From contig DITF01000190.1 in the NCBI GenBank assembly GCA_002422125.1, positions 1 to 22,065 on the forward strand: a stretch of DNA of 22,065 nt, given 5' to 3'. Every line of letters begins with the position of its first letter. The first letter of the stretch is position 1. The notes beneath the pieces were generated by a model, which saw only the letters and a list, made by a program, of their open reading frames with translations, did no database searches and was not told where the DNA came from. This DNA comes from a bacterium UBP17_UBA6191 (lineage in GTDB: Bacteria; Muiribacteriota; UBA6191). This document shows positions 9,401-15,601 of this stretch, one piece after another. The position numbers and the translations under genes were made by a program.

Positions 9401-9655
9401 AGATTCCAACTGCTCAGAGGCAAAGGCCTTAAGCTGGTAAAAATGCTGATTTTTTTCCAGAGCGCGGGCCGATTTGGTGGCCGAAACCAGAGTCATATCT
9501 TGAAGTAGTGCCTCGCGTTCAAAATAAAAAATGTAGGTCGGTGACAGAACAGACTGAAGATTTTCTATTAGAAAATTCCAAAGCTGGGGGAAACTCTCAA
9601 ATCGCTCCCCTTGCAATAGCTCCTGAATCTGAAGCAGAGCTGGCAATTTTTTCAT
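6407..9655 (-). CDS. GAF - class III adenylate cyclase - HEAT-repeat protein
   Basis: This is a 1082-residue soluble, presumably cytoplasmic protein. Residues about 20-145 and 170-310 look like two GAF-type sensor domains (the second ends VLVMPVRYYEKPQGALILLN, typical of GAF). The class III cyclase domain spans about 345-525: D357 (LFIDLNSFT), K397 and D401 (LDKYIGDGLMALFG), T471, and N478/R482 (GDTVNTASR). The whole catalytic set is present, with the Lys/Thr pair of class IIIb. Residues about 545-1075 are a long series of HEAT/PBS-lyase-like helical repeats, for example NDSNHDVRASVAHALYRYGD and SDDKWMRLSAIWALSETGD. The HEAT array is larger than the sensor and catalytic parts and probably binds a partner or controls assembly. 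The ATG lies in an ATGA overlap with the ruvB stop, and the stop overlaps the next cyclase's ATG, so the three genes are likely co-translated. Confidence 0.9.
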   Translation of the reverse strand: MKKLPALLQIQELLQGERFESFPQLWNFLIENLQSVLSPTYIFYFEREALLQDMTLVSATKSARALEKNQHFYQLKAFASEQLESEPSILASYPGQISDIELGGILLFPIQPMEGRQGILVITGQQWKLEQLQFVQQIISGLNDVLESLRLRTIVAMYQQEQRLTATMNHLLDQNFHLVRFLKDLVEIIEATVECQIVVFLQFNEIVGHYSLQAGNAAGCEFYSNQEDFFRSLAMQAETQGMFAKSFSGKSFKGEKYGLDRLESVLVMPVRYYEKPQGALILLNKSQQRNFQEMDVRNMEILIRSSKPVIFREKEKASIVNRFKKFVTDRIVRQILENPEQGFLGEERKEISVLFIDLNSFTQLAERTEPDKLFKQLNEFLGAMTDLVFDFGGTLDKYIGDGLMALFGTPVELENHSELAVECALAMQKKMVELRKSWKEGKFEELTASVGIFSGQAAVGAVGCEKYMDYTAIGDTVNTASRLTGMARPNSILIGEATFARMSEVLTVSGTPILQLKGKGKSVQAYEISAFKTEEQLESDLLNADTERKINVLRALGTCPVYKDTKIPLAYLSDCKTQVRIEAIECIRRLNSESFIDPLIANLDQEKDENLRGRIISVVSEISSETVVTLLRDYLGDMNSEVKSRLIHAIGYQGKEENKKLLLPLLNDSNHDVRASVAHALYRYGDDSIIGILVKMLDSQDTAMTIASINVLGKIGTTQVIKPILKVLKSSKNEEVLYCAAQAVGRQSKSRTIRFLKHFLKEAKLDEGWYTLALAKEDSETASALYASVLRSENPYVVCAALQSLKQESIDVMLEIEDELLDVLELGEERRQILALSCLKHLPTERVLPVLLNLFETSTMEVRREVLRELGLRKRIELLDLYLDNLYNPDVEIEVHAVAALGILAVPEALEPLLTKFYATENANLQATILRALGGFKSEKVIPPLLSGLTSPIGRMRANAIDSLIQLDYKECVQLLEPLLQDENNRVRANAALAMWKFGNTEILNSLDHMLHSDDKWMRLSAIWALSETGDQESRRIILSHMEDRDYDVRLRAIMSLKKMDPNLSSLIESLLDSREQETKTV

Positions 9656-10650
9656 TTACCCTCCCTGTTTTCAAAATAGGTCTGCCCCTTTAAAGTAACC
9701 TTTCGGCCCCTGGGGGTTCTTTCGATAAATCCGATTTGAATCAGATAAGGTTCACAAACCTCAGCTATCGTTTCCTCTTCTTCCCCCACTGAAATTGCCA
9801 AGGTATTTAAGCCGATGGCTTGACCATCATGAACCCGGCATAGTACATGCAAAATTTTTAAATCGAGCTGATCAAGACCCATACGATCCACATTCAAAAG
9901 CTCAAGAGCGGTTGCCGCTACCGCTTCCGTAATCACACTGACTTTTTGAATCTGGGCCACATCACGGACCCTTCTAAGCAAGCGATTGGCAATCCTTGGG
10001 GTACCACGGGATCGTTTAGCGATTGCCACAGCTCCCGCCTCATTGATACCAATGCCCAAAATTCCTGAAGAACGGGTCACAATTTTAGCCAGTAACCCCT
10101 CATCATAAAATTCAAACTGACCCAGGATTCCAAATCTGTCTCTTAAAGGCGAACTTAAAAGTCCAGACTTGGTTGTAGCTCCAATCAAAGTGAACTTGGG
10201 CAAATCAAGCCTTAGGGTTCGGGCATCAGGTCCTTTGCCCACGATGATATCTAGTTTGTAATCCTCCATAGCAGAGTACAAAACTTCTTCCACTACTGTC
10301 TTTAGTCTATGAATTTCATCAATGAATAAAACATCTCGAGGTTGTAGATTGGTCAGAATGGCTGCCAAATCTCCCTGTCTTTCTATGGCAGGACCTGAGG
10401 TCACATGACAATGAGCCCTAAGATGGTTGGCAATGATTCGTGAAAATGTGGTTTTCCCAAGTCCAGGCGGGCCAGAAAGAAGCACATGATCCATGGCTTC
10501 CGATCTCTGGTTGGCGGCCTCTATAAAAATTCCCAGCTTCTTGCGCAGATGTTCCTGACCCAAAAAGTCGTCCAAAGTGAGGGGCCGAAGGCTTGCCTCC
10601 TGCGCATCTTCAACAGATTCCACAGGAGATACGACCCTCTCGGAATCCAT
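9652..10650 (-). CDS. ruvB: Holliday junction branch migration ATPase RuvB
   Basis: RuvB is the hexameric AAA+ motor that, with RuvA, drives branch migration of Holliday junctions before RuvC cuts them. From the ATG at 10648-10650 it is 332 residues, the usual size. An in-frame GTG ten codons upstream (10680) has no ribosome binding site; the ATG has a GGGGA close by. Motifs: LRPLTLDDFLGQ at the N-terminus, Walker A GPPGLGKTT (about 60-68), Walker B LFIDEIHRL, sensor 1 LIGATTKSGLLSSPLRDRFG (the arginine-finger region SPLRDRFG is intact), sensor 2 RSRGTPRIANRLLRRVRD, and the C-terminal winged helix with GLNTLAISVGEEEETIAEVCEPYLIQIGFI (start and end given). ruvA and ruvC are not adjacent here. 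A TATGAT element at 10687-10692 (minus strand) could be a -10 box, but no good -35 accompanies it. Confidence 0.97.
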   Translation of the reverse strand: MDSERVVSPVESVEDAQEASLRPLTLDDFLGQEHLRKKLGIFIEAANQRSEAMDHVLLSGPPGLGKTTFSRIIANHLRAHCHVTSGPAIERQGDLAAILTNLQPRDVLFIDEIHRLKTVVEEVLYSAMEDYKLDIIVGKGPDARTLRLDLPKFTLIGATTKSGLLSSPLRDRFGILGQFEFYDEGLLAKIVTRSSGILGIGINEAGAVAIAKRSRGTPRIANRLLRRVRDVAQIQKVSVITEAVAATALELLNVDRMGLDQLDLKILHVLCRVHDGQAIGLNTLAISVGEEEETIAEVCEPYLIQIGFIERTPRGRKVTLKGQTYFENREGK

Positions 10651-10743
10651 TTTTTCCCCAATGATGTTTTCCTGAATCACGGGAGTATCATACTAGATCC
10701 ACCATCACTCATACCAGAAATCTGGCCTTAAAGAGAACGAAAA

Positions 10744-11868
10744 TCAGTGAGAAACCCTAAGTTCCGTCTCAGGATGAAAAATATGGATCTTTGTAGGATC
10801 CACAAATGCCTTAAAGGACTGACCCGATTGCAAAAGCACATTGGGACCCAACCGTCCAATCATGGGATCAGCTCCTACCTTTAAGTGGGCATACAATTCT
10901 GCGCCCAATGGCTCCACCAAATCTACTTCAGAAACGATGTAACTATTGGGGAATGATGCCACCTTGGGATTACTCTGATCGTGAACATCCTCTGGCCTGA
11001 CACCCAAAATCACAGACTGATTCACCAGGCTTTTGACCTCAGGGGTAATTTTTTCGGCGATGATTTCAAGACCCCACTTGGCACCAGCATCACCTTCCAA
11101 AAAGAGTTTGTCCTCGGAGGCTACCAGTCTTGCCTTCAAAAAATTCATTGGTGGAGAGCCCATAAATCCGGCTACAAACTTGTTGTAGGGTCGGTTATAC
11201 ACCTCGTTGGGGGTATCGGCTTGCTGTACATAGCCTCCATTTAAAACCACAATCCTGTCTCCCATGGTCATGGCTTCTACCTGATCATGAGTTACATAAA
11301 TAATGGTATTTTGAATCTTTTTGTGAAGCTTTAGAATTTCAGCCCGCATCTGGCCCCTTAGCTTGGCATCCAGATTGGACAAGGGCTCATCCATAAGAAA
11401 CACTTTTGGCTGCCGAACAATGGCACGGCCTAAGGCCACTCTTTGTCTCTGGCCCCCCGACATGGCCTTAGGCTTACGATCGAGTAAGTACTCTAGGCCA
11501 AGTACCCCAGCCACTTCACGAACTTTTCGGTCAATCTCATCGTTTGCAACTTTTCGCAACCTAAGAGAAAAGGCAATATTTTCATACACAGTCATATGCG
11601 GGTACAGGGCGTAATTTTGAAACACCATGGCAATGTCGCGATCCTTGGGAGAAACCTCATTGACAACCCTATCTCCAATGTAAAGCAGTCCCGAGGATAT
11701 GTCCTCAAGCCCCGCAATCATTCTCAAAAGCGTAGATTTCCCACAGCCCGATGGACCAACTAGTACCACAAACTCCTTGTCTCTGATTGTGAGGGATGTT
11801 TCGTGCACAGTATGCTTGTCGCTGCCCGGATAAATTTTGGTGATTCTCTCCAGCCTGACCTCTGCCAT
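10744..11868 (-). CDS. ABC transporter ATP-binding protein, MalK/UgpC/MsmX type
   Basis: This is the nucleotide-binding subunit of a carbohydrate-type (CUT1) ABC importer. From the ATG at 11866-11868, preceded by AAGGAGATAC, it is 374 residues; a longer in-frame start at 11928 lacks support. Motifs: Walker A GPSGCGKST (38-46), Q-loop VFQNYALYPHMTVYENI (Q84), signature MSGGQRQRVALGRAI (136-150), Walker B VFLMDEPLSNLDAKLR (156-171), H-loop YVTHDQVEAMTMGDR (H194), and a C-terminal OB/TOBE domain (about 240-370) with LGVRPEDVHD. No permease or solute-binding gene is in the window, so it is probably a shared ATPase serving transporters encoded elsewhere, as MsmX does in Bacillus. The substrate cannot be told. 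It has its own promoter (11895-11923). Confidence 0.93.
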   Translation of the reverse strand: MAEVRLERITKIYPGSDKHTVHETSLTIRDKEFVVLVGPSGCGKSTLLRMIAGLEDISSGLLYIGDRVVNEVSPKDRDIAMVFQNYALYPHMTVYENIAFSLRLRKVANDEIDRKVREVAGVLGLEYLLDRKPKAMSGGQRQRVALGRAIVRQPKVFLMDEPLSNLDAKLRGQMRAEILKLHKKIQNTIIYVTHDQVEAMTMGDRIVVLNGGYVQQADTPNEVYNRPYNKFVAGFMGSPPMNFLKARLVASEDKLFLEGDAGAKWGLEIIAEKITPEVKSLVNQSVILGVRPEDVHDQSNPKVASFPNSYIVSEVDLVEPLGAELYAHLKVGADPMIGRLGPNVLLQSGQSFKAFVDPTKIHIFHPETELRVSH

Positions 11869-11894
11869 GTATCTCCTTGTGTTATCGTAAATGG

Positions 11895-11923
11895 ATTCTA
11901 ATACCCAAGGCAATTTTGGGCAA
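11895..11923 (-). promoter_or_regulatory. Sigma70-type promoter of the ABC ATPase gene
   Basis: On the minus strand, TTGCCC (complement of 11918-11923) and TAGAAT (complement of 11895-11900) are separated by exactly 17 bases. Matches to TTGACA and TATAAT are 4 of 6 and 5 of 6. Transcription would start near 11888, giving a leader of about 20 bases with the AAGGAG ribosome binding site. Seen directly in sequence; activity is inferred. Confidence 0.5.
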
Positions 11924-11956
11924 GGCATTCAATTTGAAGAATTGCCAGAATGCTTT
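11906..11956. repeat. Direct and inverted repeats in the divergent intergenic region
   Basis: The 7-base direct repeat CAAGGCA occurs at 11906-11912 and 11921-11927 (15-base period). Overlapping it is an inverted repeat: AAGGCATTC (11922-11930) pairs with GAATGCTTT (11948-11956), allowing one G-T pair. Inside it, CAATT/AATTG can form a further stem around TGAAG. These elements lie over and beside the -35 of the ABC gene promoter and upstream of the TPR gene, so an operator controlling one or both directions is possible. The rest of 11869-12051 holds a 5-base stem ACGAT/ATCGT (12012-12028) in the TPR gene leader and nothing else I recognise. Confidence 0.35.
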
Positions 11957-12051
11957 TGTATTAACTCCATCTCATAGCAAAAATGACCCCAAAGTACTTA
12001 AGAAAGATCAGACGATAGCCTCAATCGTTACAAGGGAAAGAGGATGTATCC

Positions 12052-13401
12052 ATGCTGAAATTATTACCTCTGGCAATACTGACCGCATTGCTAAAACCTG
12101 CTCAGGCAGGTCTGGCTCATTTTGAGAAAACCGCCTACGGTGATTTCAGTAAAAAGTACAACCAGGCTGTTTCGTTTTATCAGTCTGGGGAGTATCAAAA
12201 GGCCATTGCTCTATATAATCAGATTTTGCTTCTACGCCTAAACCCATCCGATATTCACTACAATCTTGGTTTGGCATGGCTTGAGGAAAAAAATATGGAT
12301 CAGGCCAAAAAGAACTTTGAAATGGCCGTCCAATTCAACCTGGAAGACTATGAAGCCTCCATGCAACTGGCTCATTCCCTAAAACGAGAAAATCATAAAG
12401 AAGATGCCGTCGATGCCTACACTAAAGCTTTGGAAGTAAATCCAGAACTGCATGAAGCTCACTATGATTTAGCTCTGGTCATGGTGGATCTAAAACATTT
12501 TGACAAGGCCCATGAGCATTTTGCCAAAGCCCTGGCCATTTCCCCCGATCTATACGAAGCCTGGAATGATTGGGGAATTCTTTATGATCAAGAGGGTCGC
12601 AGAGATGAAGCCCGGCAGTGTTATCTTAAGTCCCTGAATCTGAGAAATGATTTCTTCTTTGCGGCCTACAATCTGGGCTTGTCTTACAAAAACACCAGAG
12701 AATTTCAGCATGCCTTAAAATATTATAAAATTGCCCATGAGCTTCAACCCGAACATTTGGAGACTTTGGTTTCTTTAGGCACGATCTGCAACCACCTTGG
12801 TAAGTTTGAAACAACTATAGAATATTCTTCTACCTTATTAGCCCGATATCCAGAATCGATTCAAGGTCTTTATAATCTGGCCAACGCCCGATTTGGTCTT
12901 GGGCAAAACTTGGATGCACTAAATGTCTATGAAATGATTCTTGAGAAAAAGAACGATATTCCCGAAATTTACAACAACATGGGCATTGTGGCTCTGGAGA
13001 TGCAAAAAACTGATCTGGCTGCCGCCTATTATGAACGGGCACTTACCCTAAGGCCAGACTATATCAGCGCATTGGGTAATCTGGGCTGGGCTCGTTATCT
13101 GCAAGGACGGATTTCTGAGGCCATTCAGTTTACCAGCCAAGCTGTTATAAGCCGACAAAACGATCCGGTACTCCATTACAATCTCGGGCTCTTTTATCTG
13201 GAGGAAGGCAATCTTGAACAAGCAATTCAAAACTACAGTAAGGCCTCTAAAACCTCACCCAGAGATCCCTCTGCCCTAAAGGATTTGCAATCGGCCATGG
13301 AGTTTGCCAGTAATCGTGATCATTTTGAAGAGATCATTCAGAAATTTTTTGTCGAAAGTACTGAAGTTTCAGAAGGGAAACAACCGAATACTGAACAATG
13401 A
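12052..13401 (+). CDS. Exported TPR-repeat protein
   Basis: The 449-residue product starts with a clear Sec signal peptide (MLKLLPLAILTALLKPAQA, probable cleavage after residue 19), so it should be periplasmic. No lipobox cysteine follows. The mature part is almost entirely tetratricopeptide repeats of 34 residues: about eleven units begin near residues 33, 66, 100, 134, 168, 202, 236, 270, 304, 338 and 373, with good consensus such as AHYDLALVMVDLKHFDKAHE and HYNLGLFYLEEGNLEQAIQN. A charged tail of about 40 residues follows. Such arrays bind partner proteins and the specific role is unknown. The ATG at 12052 has AGAGG eight bases upstream. The stop overlaps the start of the bicarbonate transporter gene (ATGA, 13398-13401), so the two are probably made together. 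Confidence 0.85.
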   Translation: MLKLLPLAILTALLKPAQAGLAHFEKTAYGDFSKKYNQAVSFYQSGEYQKAIALYNQILLLRLNPSDIHYNLGLAWLEEKNMDQAKKNFEMAVQFNLEDYEASMQLAHSLKRENHKEDAVDAYTKALEVNPELHEAHYDLALVMVDLKHFDKAHEHFAKALAISPDLYEAWNDWGILYDQEGRRDEARQCYLKSLNLRNDFFFAAYNLGLSYKNTREFQHALKYYKIAHELQPEHLETLVSLGTICNHLGKFETTIEYSSTLLARYPESIQGLYNLANARFGLGQNLDALNVYEMILEKKNDIPEIYNNMGIVALEMQKTDLAAAYYERALTLRPDYISALGNLGWARYLQGRISEAIQFTSQAVISRQNDPVLHYNLGLFYLEEGNLEQAIQNYSKASKTSPRDPSALKDLQSAMEFASNRDHFEEIIQKFFVESTEVSEGKQPNTEQ

Positions 13402-14366
13402 CCAGTACAAATTTGATCATCACCAATCTGACCAGTCCGGCAGTAATCAGTTTTTTACTAGGGGTGTTTGCGTCCGTAGCCCGTTCCGACCTTAGGGTCC
13501 CCGCTCAGGCCTACGAAGCAATCTCCATGTTTTTACTCTTCTCTATTGGACTGAAGGGTGGAATTGCTTTATCCAAGGCTGAGTTTTTAAGCATTGCCAC
13601 TCCCTTGGGTGTATCGATCTTTTTAGGAATTCTTACCCCCTGTATCGGTTATTTTATTGCCAGAAAGATTGGAAAACTTGATGTCAGTAATGCCGCCGCC
13701 TTAGCCGCCCATTCCGGCTCTGTTTCAGCCGTAACCTATATTGCCTGCCTCAATTTTGCCGACTCTTCCGGGGTAAAATACAATGCCTTTATGACGGCCT
13801 TGCTGGTAGTTCTGGAAATATTAGGTATTGTTGTAGCTCTAATTCTAGCCAGTGTCTTTAATCCGAGGCAAAAGATCAGGTTCCGATCCGTGCTTCATGA
13901 CTGCTTTACTGGAAAAAGTGTGATTCTTCTCTGCGGTGGACTCCTGGTTGGCCTGGTTTCCAGTCCTGCTGAAATTGCCAAAATTTCTCATGTTTTTATA
14001 AGTCTTTTTCACGGAATTTTGGTATTTTTTATGCTCGAGCTTGGGGTTGTGGCAACAAACCGCATTCGTGACACCAAGTCTTCCCTGCCCTTTATGCTTG
14101 GGTATGGAATATTTACCCCCCTCTTGTTTGGAATCTTAGGAACCATAGCTGGCTCTATGGCCGGAATGTCCGTTGGCAACACCGCTATTCTAAGTACAAT
14201 GGTTGCCAGCGCATCCTATATTGCAGCTCCAGCGGCAGTAAGGATGGCCCTTCCCGAGGCCAATCCAGGAATCTATCTTACCACTGCTATCAGTATTACT
14301 TTGCCATTTAACATCGCCATTGGGATTCCCACATATTTTTCTTTGGCGGCCATGGCAATTCCTTAA
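13398..14366 (+). CDS. sbtA: SbtA-family sodium-dependent bicarbonate transporter
   Basis: This 322-residue polytopic membrane protein matches the SbtA family (sodium/bicarbonate symporters, best known from the cyanobacterial carbon-concentrating mechanism). Visible family features are MFLLFSIGLKGG (44-55), AAHSGSVSAVTYI (103-115, the substrate/sodium site region), and ASYIAAPAAVRMALPEANPG (272-291) followed by ISITLPFNIAIGIP (298-311). About ten hydrophobic segments are present. It is shorter than the cyanobacterial protein (about 370), mainly because the central cytoplasmic loop (about 155-175) is short; that loop is the regulatory region in cyanobacteria. No SbtB/PII-like gene is beside it. 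No carbon-fixation genes are in the window, so supply of bicarbonate for carboxylases or for signalling is more likely than autotrophy. Confidence 0.88.
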   Translation: MTSTNLIITNLTSPAVISFLLGVFASVARSDLRVPAQAYEAISMFLLFSIGLKGGIALSKAEFLSIATPLGVSIFLGILTPCIGYFIARKIGKLDVSNAAALAAHSGSVSAVTYIACLNFADSSGVKYNAFMTALLVVLEILGIVVALILASVFNPRQKIRFRSVLHDCFTGKSVILLCGGLLVGLVSSPAEIAKISHVFISLFHGILVFFMLELGVVATNRIRDTKSSLPFMLGYGIFTPLLFGILGTIAGSMAGMSVGNTAILSTMVASASYIAAPAAVRMALPEANPGIYLTTAISITLPFNIAIGIPTYFSLAAMAIP

Positions 14367-14387
14367 AATGATGAGGAGACAGATTCC

Positions 14388-14942
14388 ATGTCCGTTACAT
14401 TTGTAGAACTAAATGCCAGTAGCTGGGACTCATTTGAGGAGCTTTTGCGACCCTCTAATGGCTGTGATGGGTGCTGGTGTTACAACCACCATATCAAACC
14501 AGGAAATCCAGATGTGACAGGTGAAGCCGCCCGTAAGGCATTTAAACATCTCGTCACAGAAAAAAAAGCCCACGGTATTTTACTATTCGAGGATAGTGAA
14601 CCAGCCGGCTGGTGTGCCGTTGATAAAAAAGCGCAAATCTGTGGCCACGATTGTGCTGACCCTCTAGCCGACCCAAAAAATTCTACTGTATGGGCTGTAC
14701 ACTGTTTTTATCTGAGAGAAAAAAGTCGTGGCAAGGGTTTCACTCAAATGCTCCTGCAAAAAGCTCAGGAGCTGGTTTTGCAATACGGTGGTTTAATTTT
14801 GGAGGCCTACCCAACTCCTCCCAACGATTCCGGGCAGATTTTTGACTTTTGCGGTCCGTATAAAATTTTTGCCCGCCAAGGTTTTACAGAATCTGAAAGA
14901 GTCCACCCTGGCTACTGCCGCCTAGTGAAGTCGCTTTCATAA
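14388..14942 (+). CDS. GNAT-family N-acetyltransferase
   Basis: The product has 184 residues; its ATG at 14388 is preceded by GAGGAG. It has the GNAT layout: a strand and turn with the Cys-rich GCDGCWCYNHH (25-35), a central strand AVHCFYLREKSRGKGFTQML (103-122) whose RGKGF is the acetyl-CoA pyrophosphate loop, and a C-terminal IFARQGFTESER (160-171) typical of the final strand-helix. It carries nine cysteines, which is high for its size. Proteins with a CWC motif near the start and this end form a widespread GNAT subfamily of unknown acceptor, sometimes annotated as conferring drug resistance without proof. It lies 21 bases after sbtA and is probably the last gene of this plus-strand operon. 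Confidence 0.8.
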   Translation: MSVTFVELNASSWDSFEELLRPSNGCDGCWCYNHHIKPGNPDVTGEAARKAFKHLVTEKKAHGILLFEDSEPAGWCAVDKKAQICGHDCADPLADPKNSTVWAVHCFYLREKSRGKGFTQMLLQKAQELVLQYGGLILEAYPTPPNDSGQIFDFCGPYKIFARQGFTESERVHPGYCRLVKSLS

Positions 14943-14947
14943 AGATC

Positions 14948-15229
14948 TTAGGGATAACAAAAAAACAATTTGTCTCTGATTCCGCTAGTATCAAAACTGA
15001 CAGATTCCATAAAAAAATGGCAAAGTCCATCCACATCATATTCTTGGGGTGGAGTGAGGCTCCTAATACTTTCAGGGTCACTCAGAGCGGCTTCGTATAC
15101 TTTTTCCCCCCTTTGAATAATCCAAATTATAAAGTCTGTTGCTGTGATGTGACTGTAAATCATAAATGGCCCAGGAAAACCCATCATAGCTTGACCAATG
15201 GTAGAAAATTCAGTCTCGTGCCGCATCAT
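14948..15229 (-). CDS. Small hypothetical protein
   Basis: This open frame of 93 codons is the best candidate gene in the 383 bases between the acetyltransferase and hepT. I do not recognise the family. The product has a hydrophobic stretch with Gly/Pro (GQAMMGFPGPFMIYSH, then ATDFIIWIIQ) and an acidic second half. The ribosome binding site is weak (AAAGAA before ATGATG). A perfect TATAAT lies on the minus strand at 15296-15301, without a recognisable -35, and could drive it. A plus-strand frame over the same bases (15017-15238) looks less protein-like. The gene would converge on the acetyltransferase gene with only five bases between the stops. Confidence 0.4.
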   Translation of the reverse strand: MMRHETEFSTIGQAMMGFPGPFMIYSHITATDFIIWIIQRGEKVYEAALSDPESIRSLTPPQEYDVDGLCHFFMESVSFDTSGIRDKLFFCYP

Positions 15230-15325
15230 TTCTTTTAGACAACTATCAAATCTGTACTTAAAGCTTAATGCTGTTTCCCGGTTCTTTGAGCCATGATTAT
15301 AATTCCCCCATACTCACAAAAATCA

Positions 15326-15601
15326 CTAGGAGTCTTTTAAAAGCACAGTCTGACTAAAACGCAAAAAATCTTCCAGATGGTTGCGGATTATGTTTTCAAG
15401 GACCGCAATATTGCGAAAACCAACCATTCGTCTTAAAACATCACTGAGTTCGGGATCGATCCATCCGCCCTGACAAAGAAGCCTGAAAACATCACGGGAA
15501 CTCTGGGGAATTCCTAGTTTTTCCCGTCGAATCAAATGCTGGCCCATATCCAAGGCCGCTTCACAGGCTCTTTGAATGTTTAAAAGAACATCATCCGCCA
15601 T
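15326..15601 (-). CDS. hepT: HepT-like toxin, internally shortened (catalytic motif absent)
   Basis: HepT (DUF86) is the HEPN ribonuclease toxin of the MntA-HepT type VII system. Family members usually have about 130-140 residues; this one has 91. It keeps clear family blocks: NIQRACEAALDMGQHLIRRE, LGIPQSSRDVFRLL, LSDVLRRMVGFRNIAV and IIRNHLEDFLRF. Two blocks are missing. After MADDVLLN the sequence jumps directly to IQRACEA, skipping about 35 residues of the first helix and loop. After RNIAV it jumps to LENIIRNHLEDF, skipping about 10 residues that normally begin with HDY. The second gap removes His and Tyr of the RX4HXY motif (ribonuclease site and AMPylation target). The frame is intact in both places. 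It overlaps mntA by 11 bases. It is probably inactive as a nuclease; the gap sizes come from memory of the family, not an alignment run here. Confidence 0.75.
   Translation of the reverse strand: MADDVLLNIQRACEAALDMGQHLIRREKLGIPQSSRDVFRLLCQGGWIDPELSDVLRRMVGFRNIAVLENIIRNHLEDFLRFSQTVLLKDS

Noticed and set aside
10714..10725. Palindrome CCAGAAATCTGG between the ABC gene and ruvB
   Set aside because: A single short palindrome without a T run, promoter or second copy; it can occur by chance.
11869..11928. Longer start of the ABC ATPase at 11928
   Set aside because: It would begin upstream of the predicted promoter's transcription start, and the ATG at 11868 has a strong ribosome binding site.
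15143..15165. TGTGA-containing stretch resembling a CRP (cAMP receptor protein) site
   Set aside because: The second half-site is poor and wrongly spaced, and it lies inside an open frame rather than at a promoter.
15017..15238. Plus-strand reading frame of 73 codons opposite the small hypothetical gene
   Set aside because: No ribosome binding site; rich in Asn, Pro, His and Cys without a protein-like pattern; the minus-strand frame is the better candidate.
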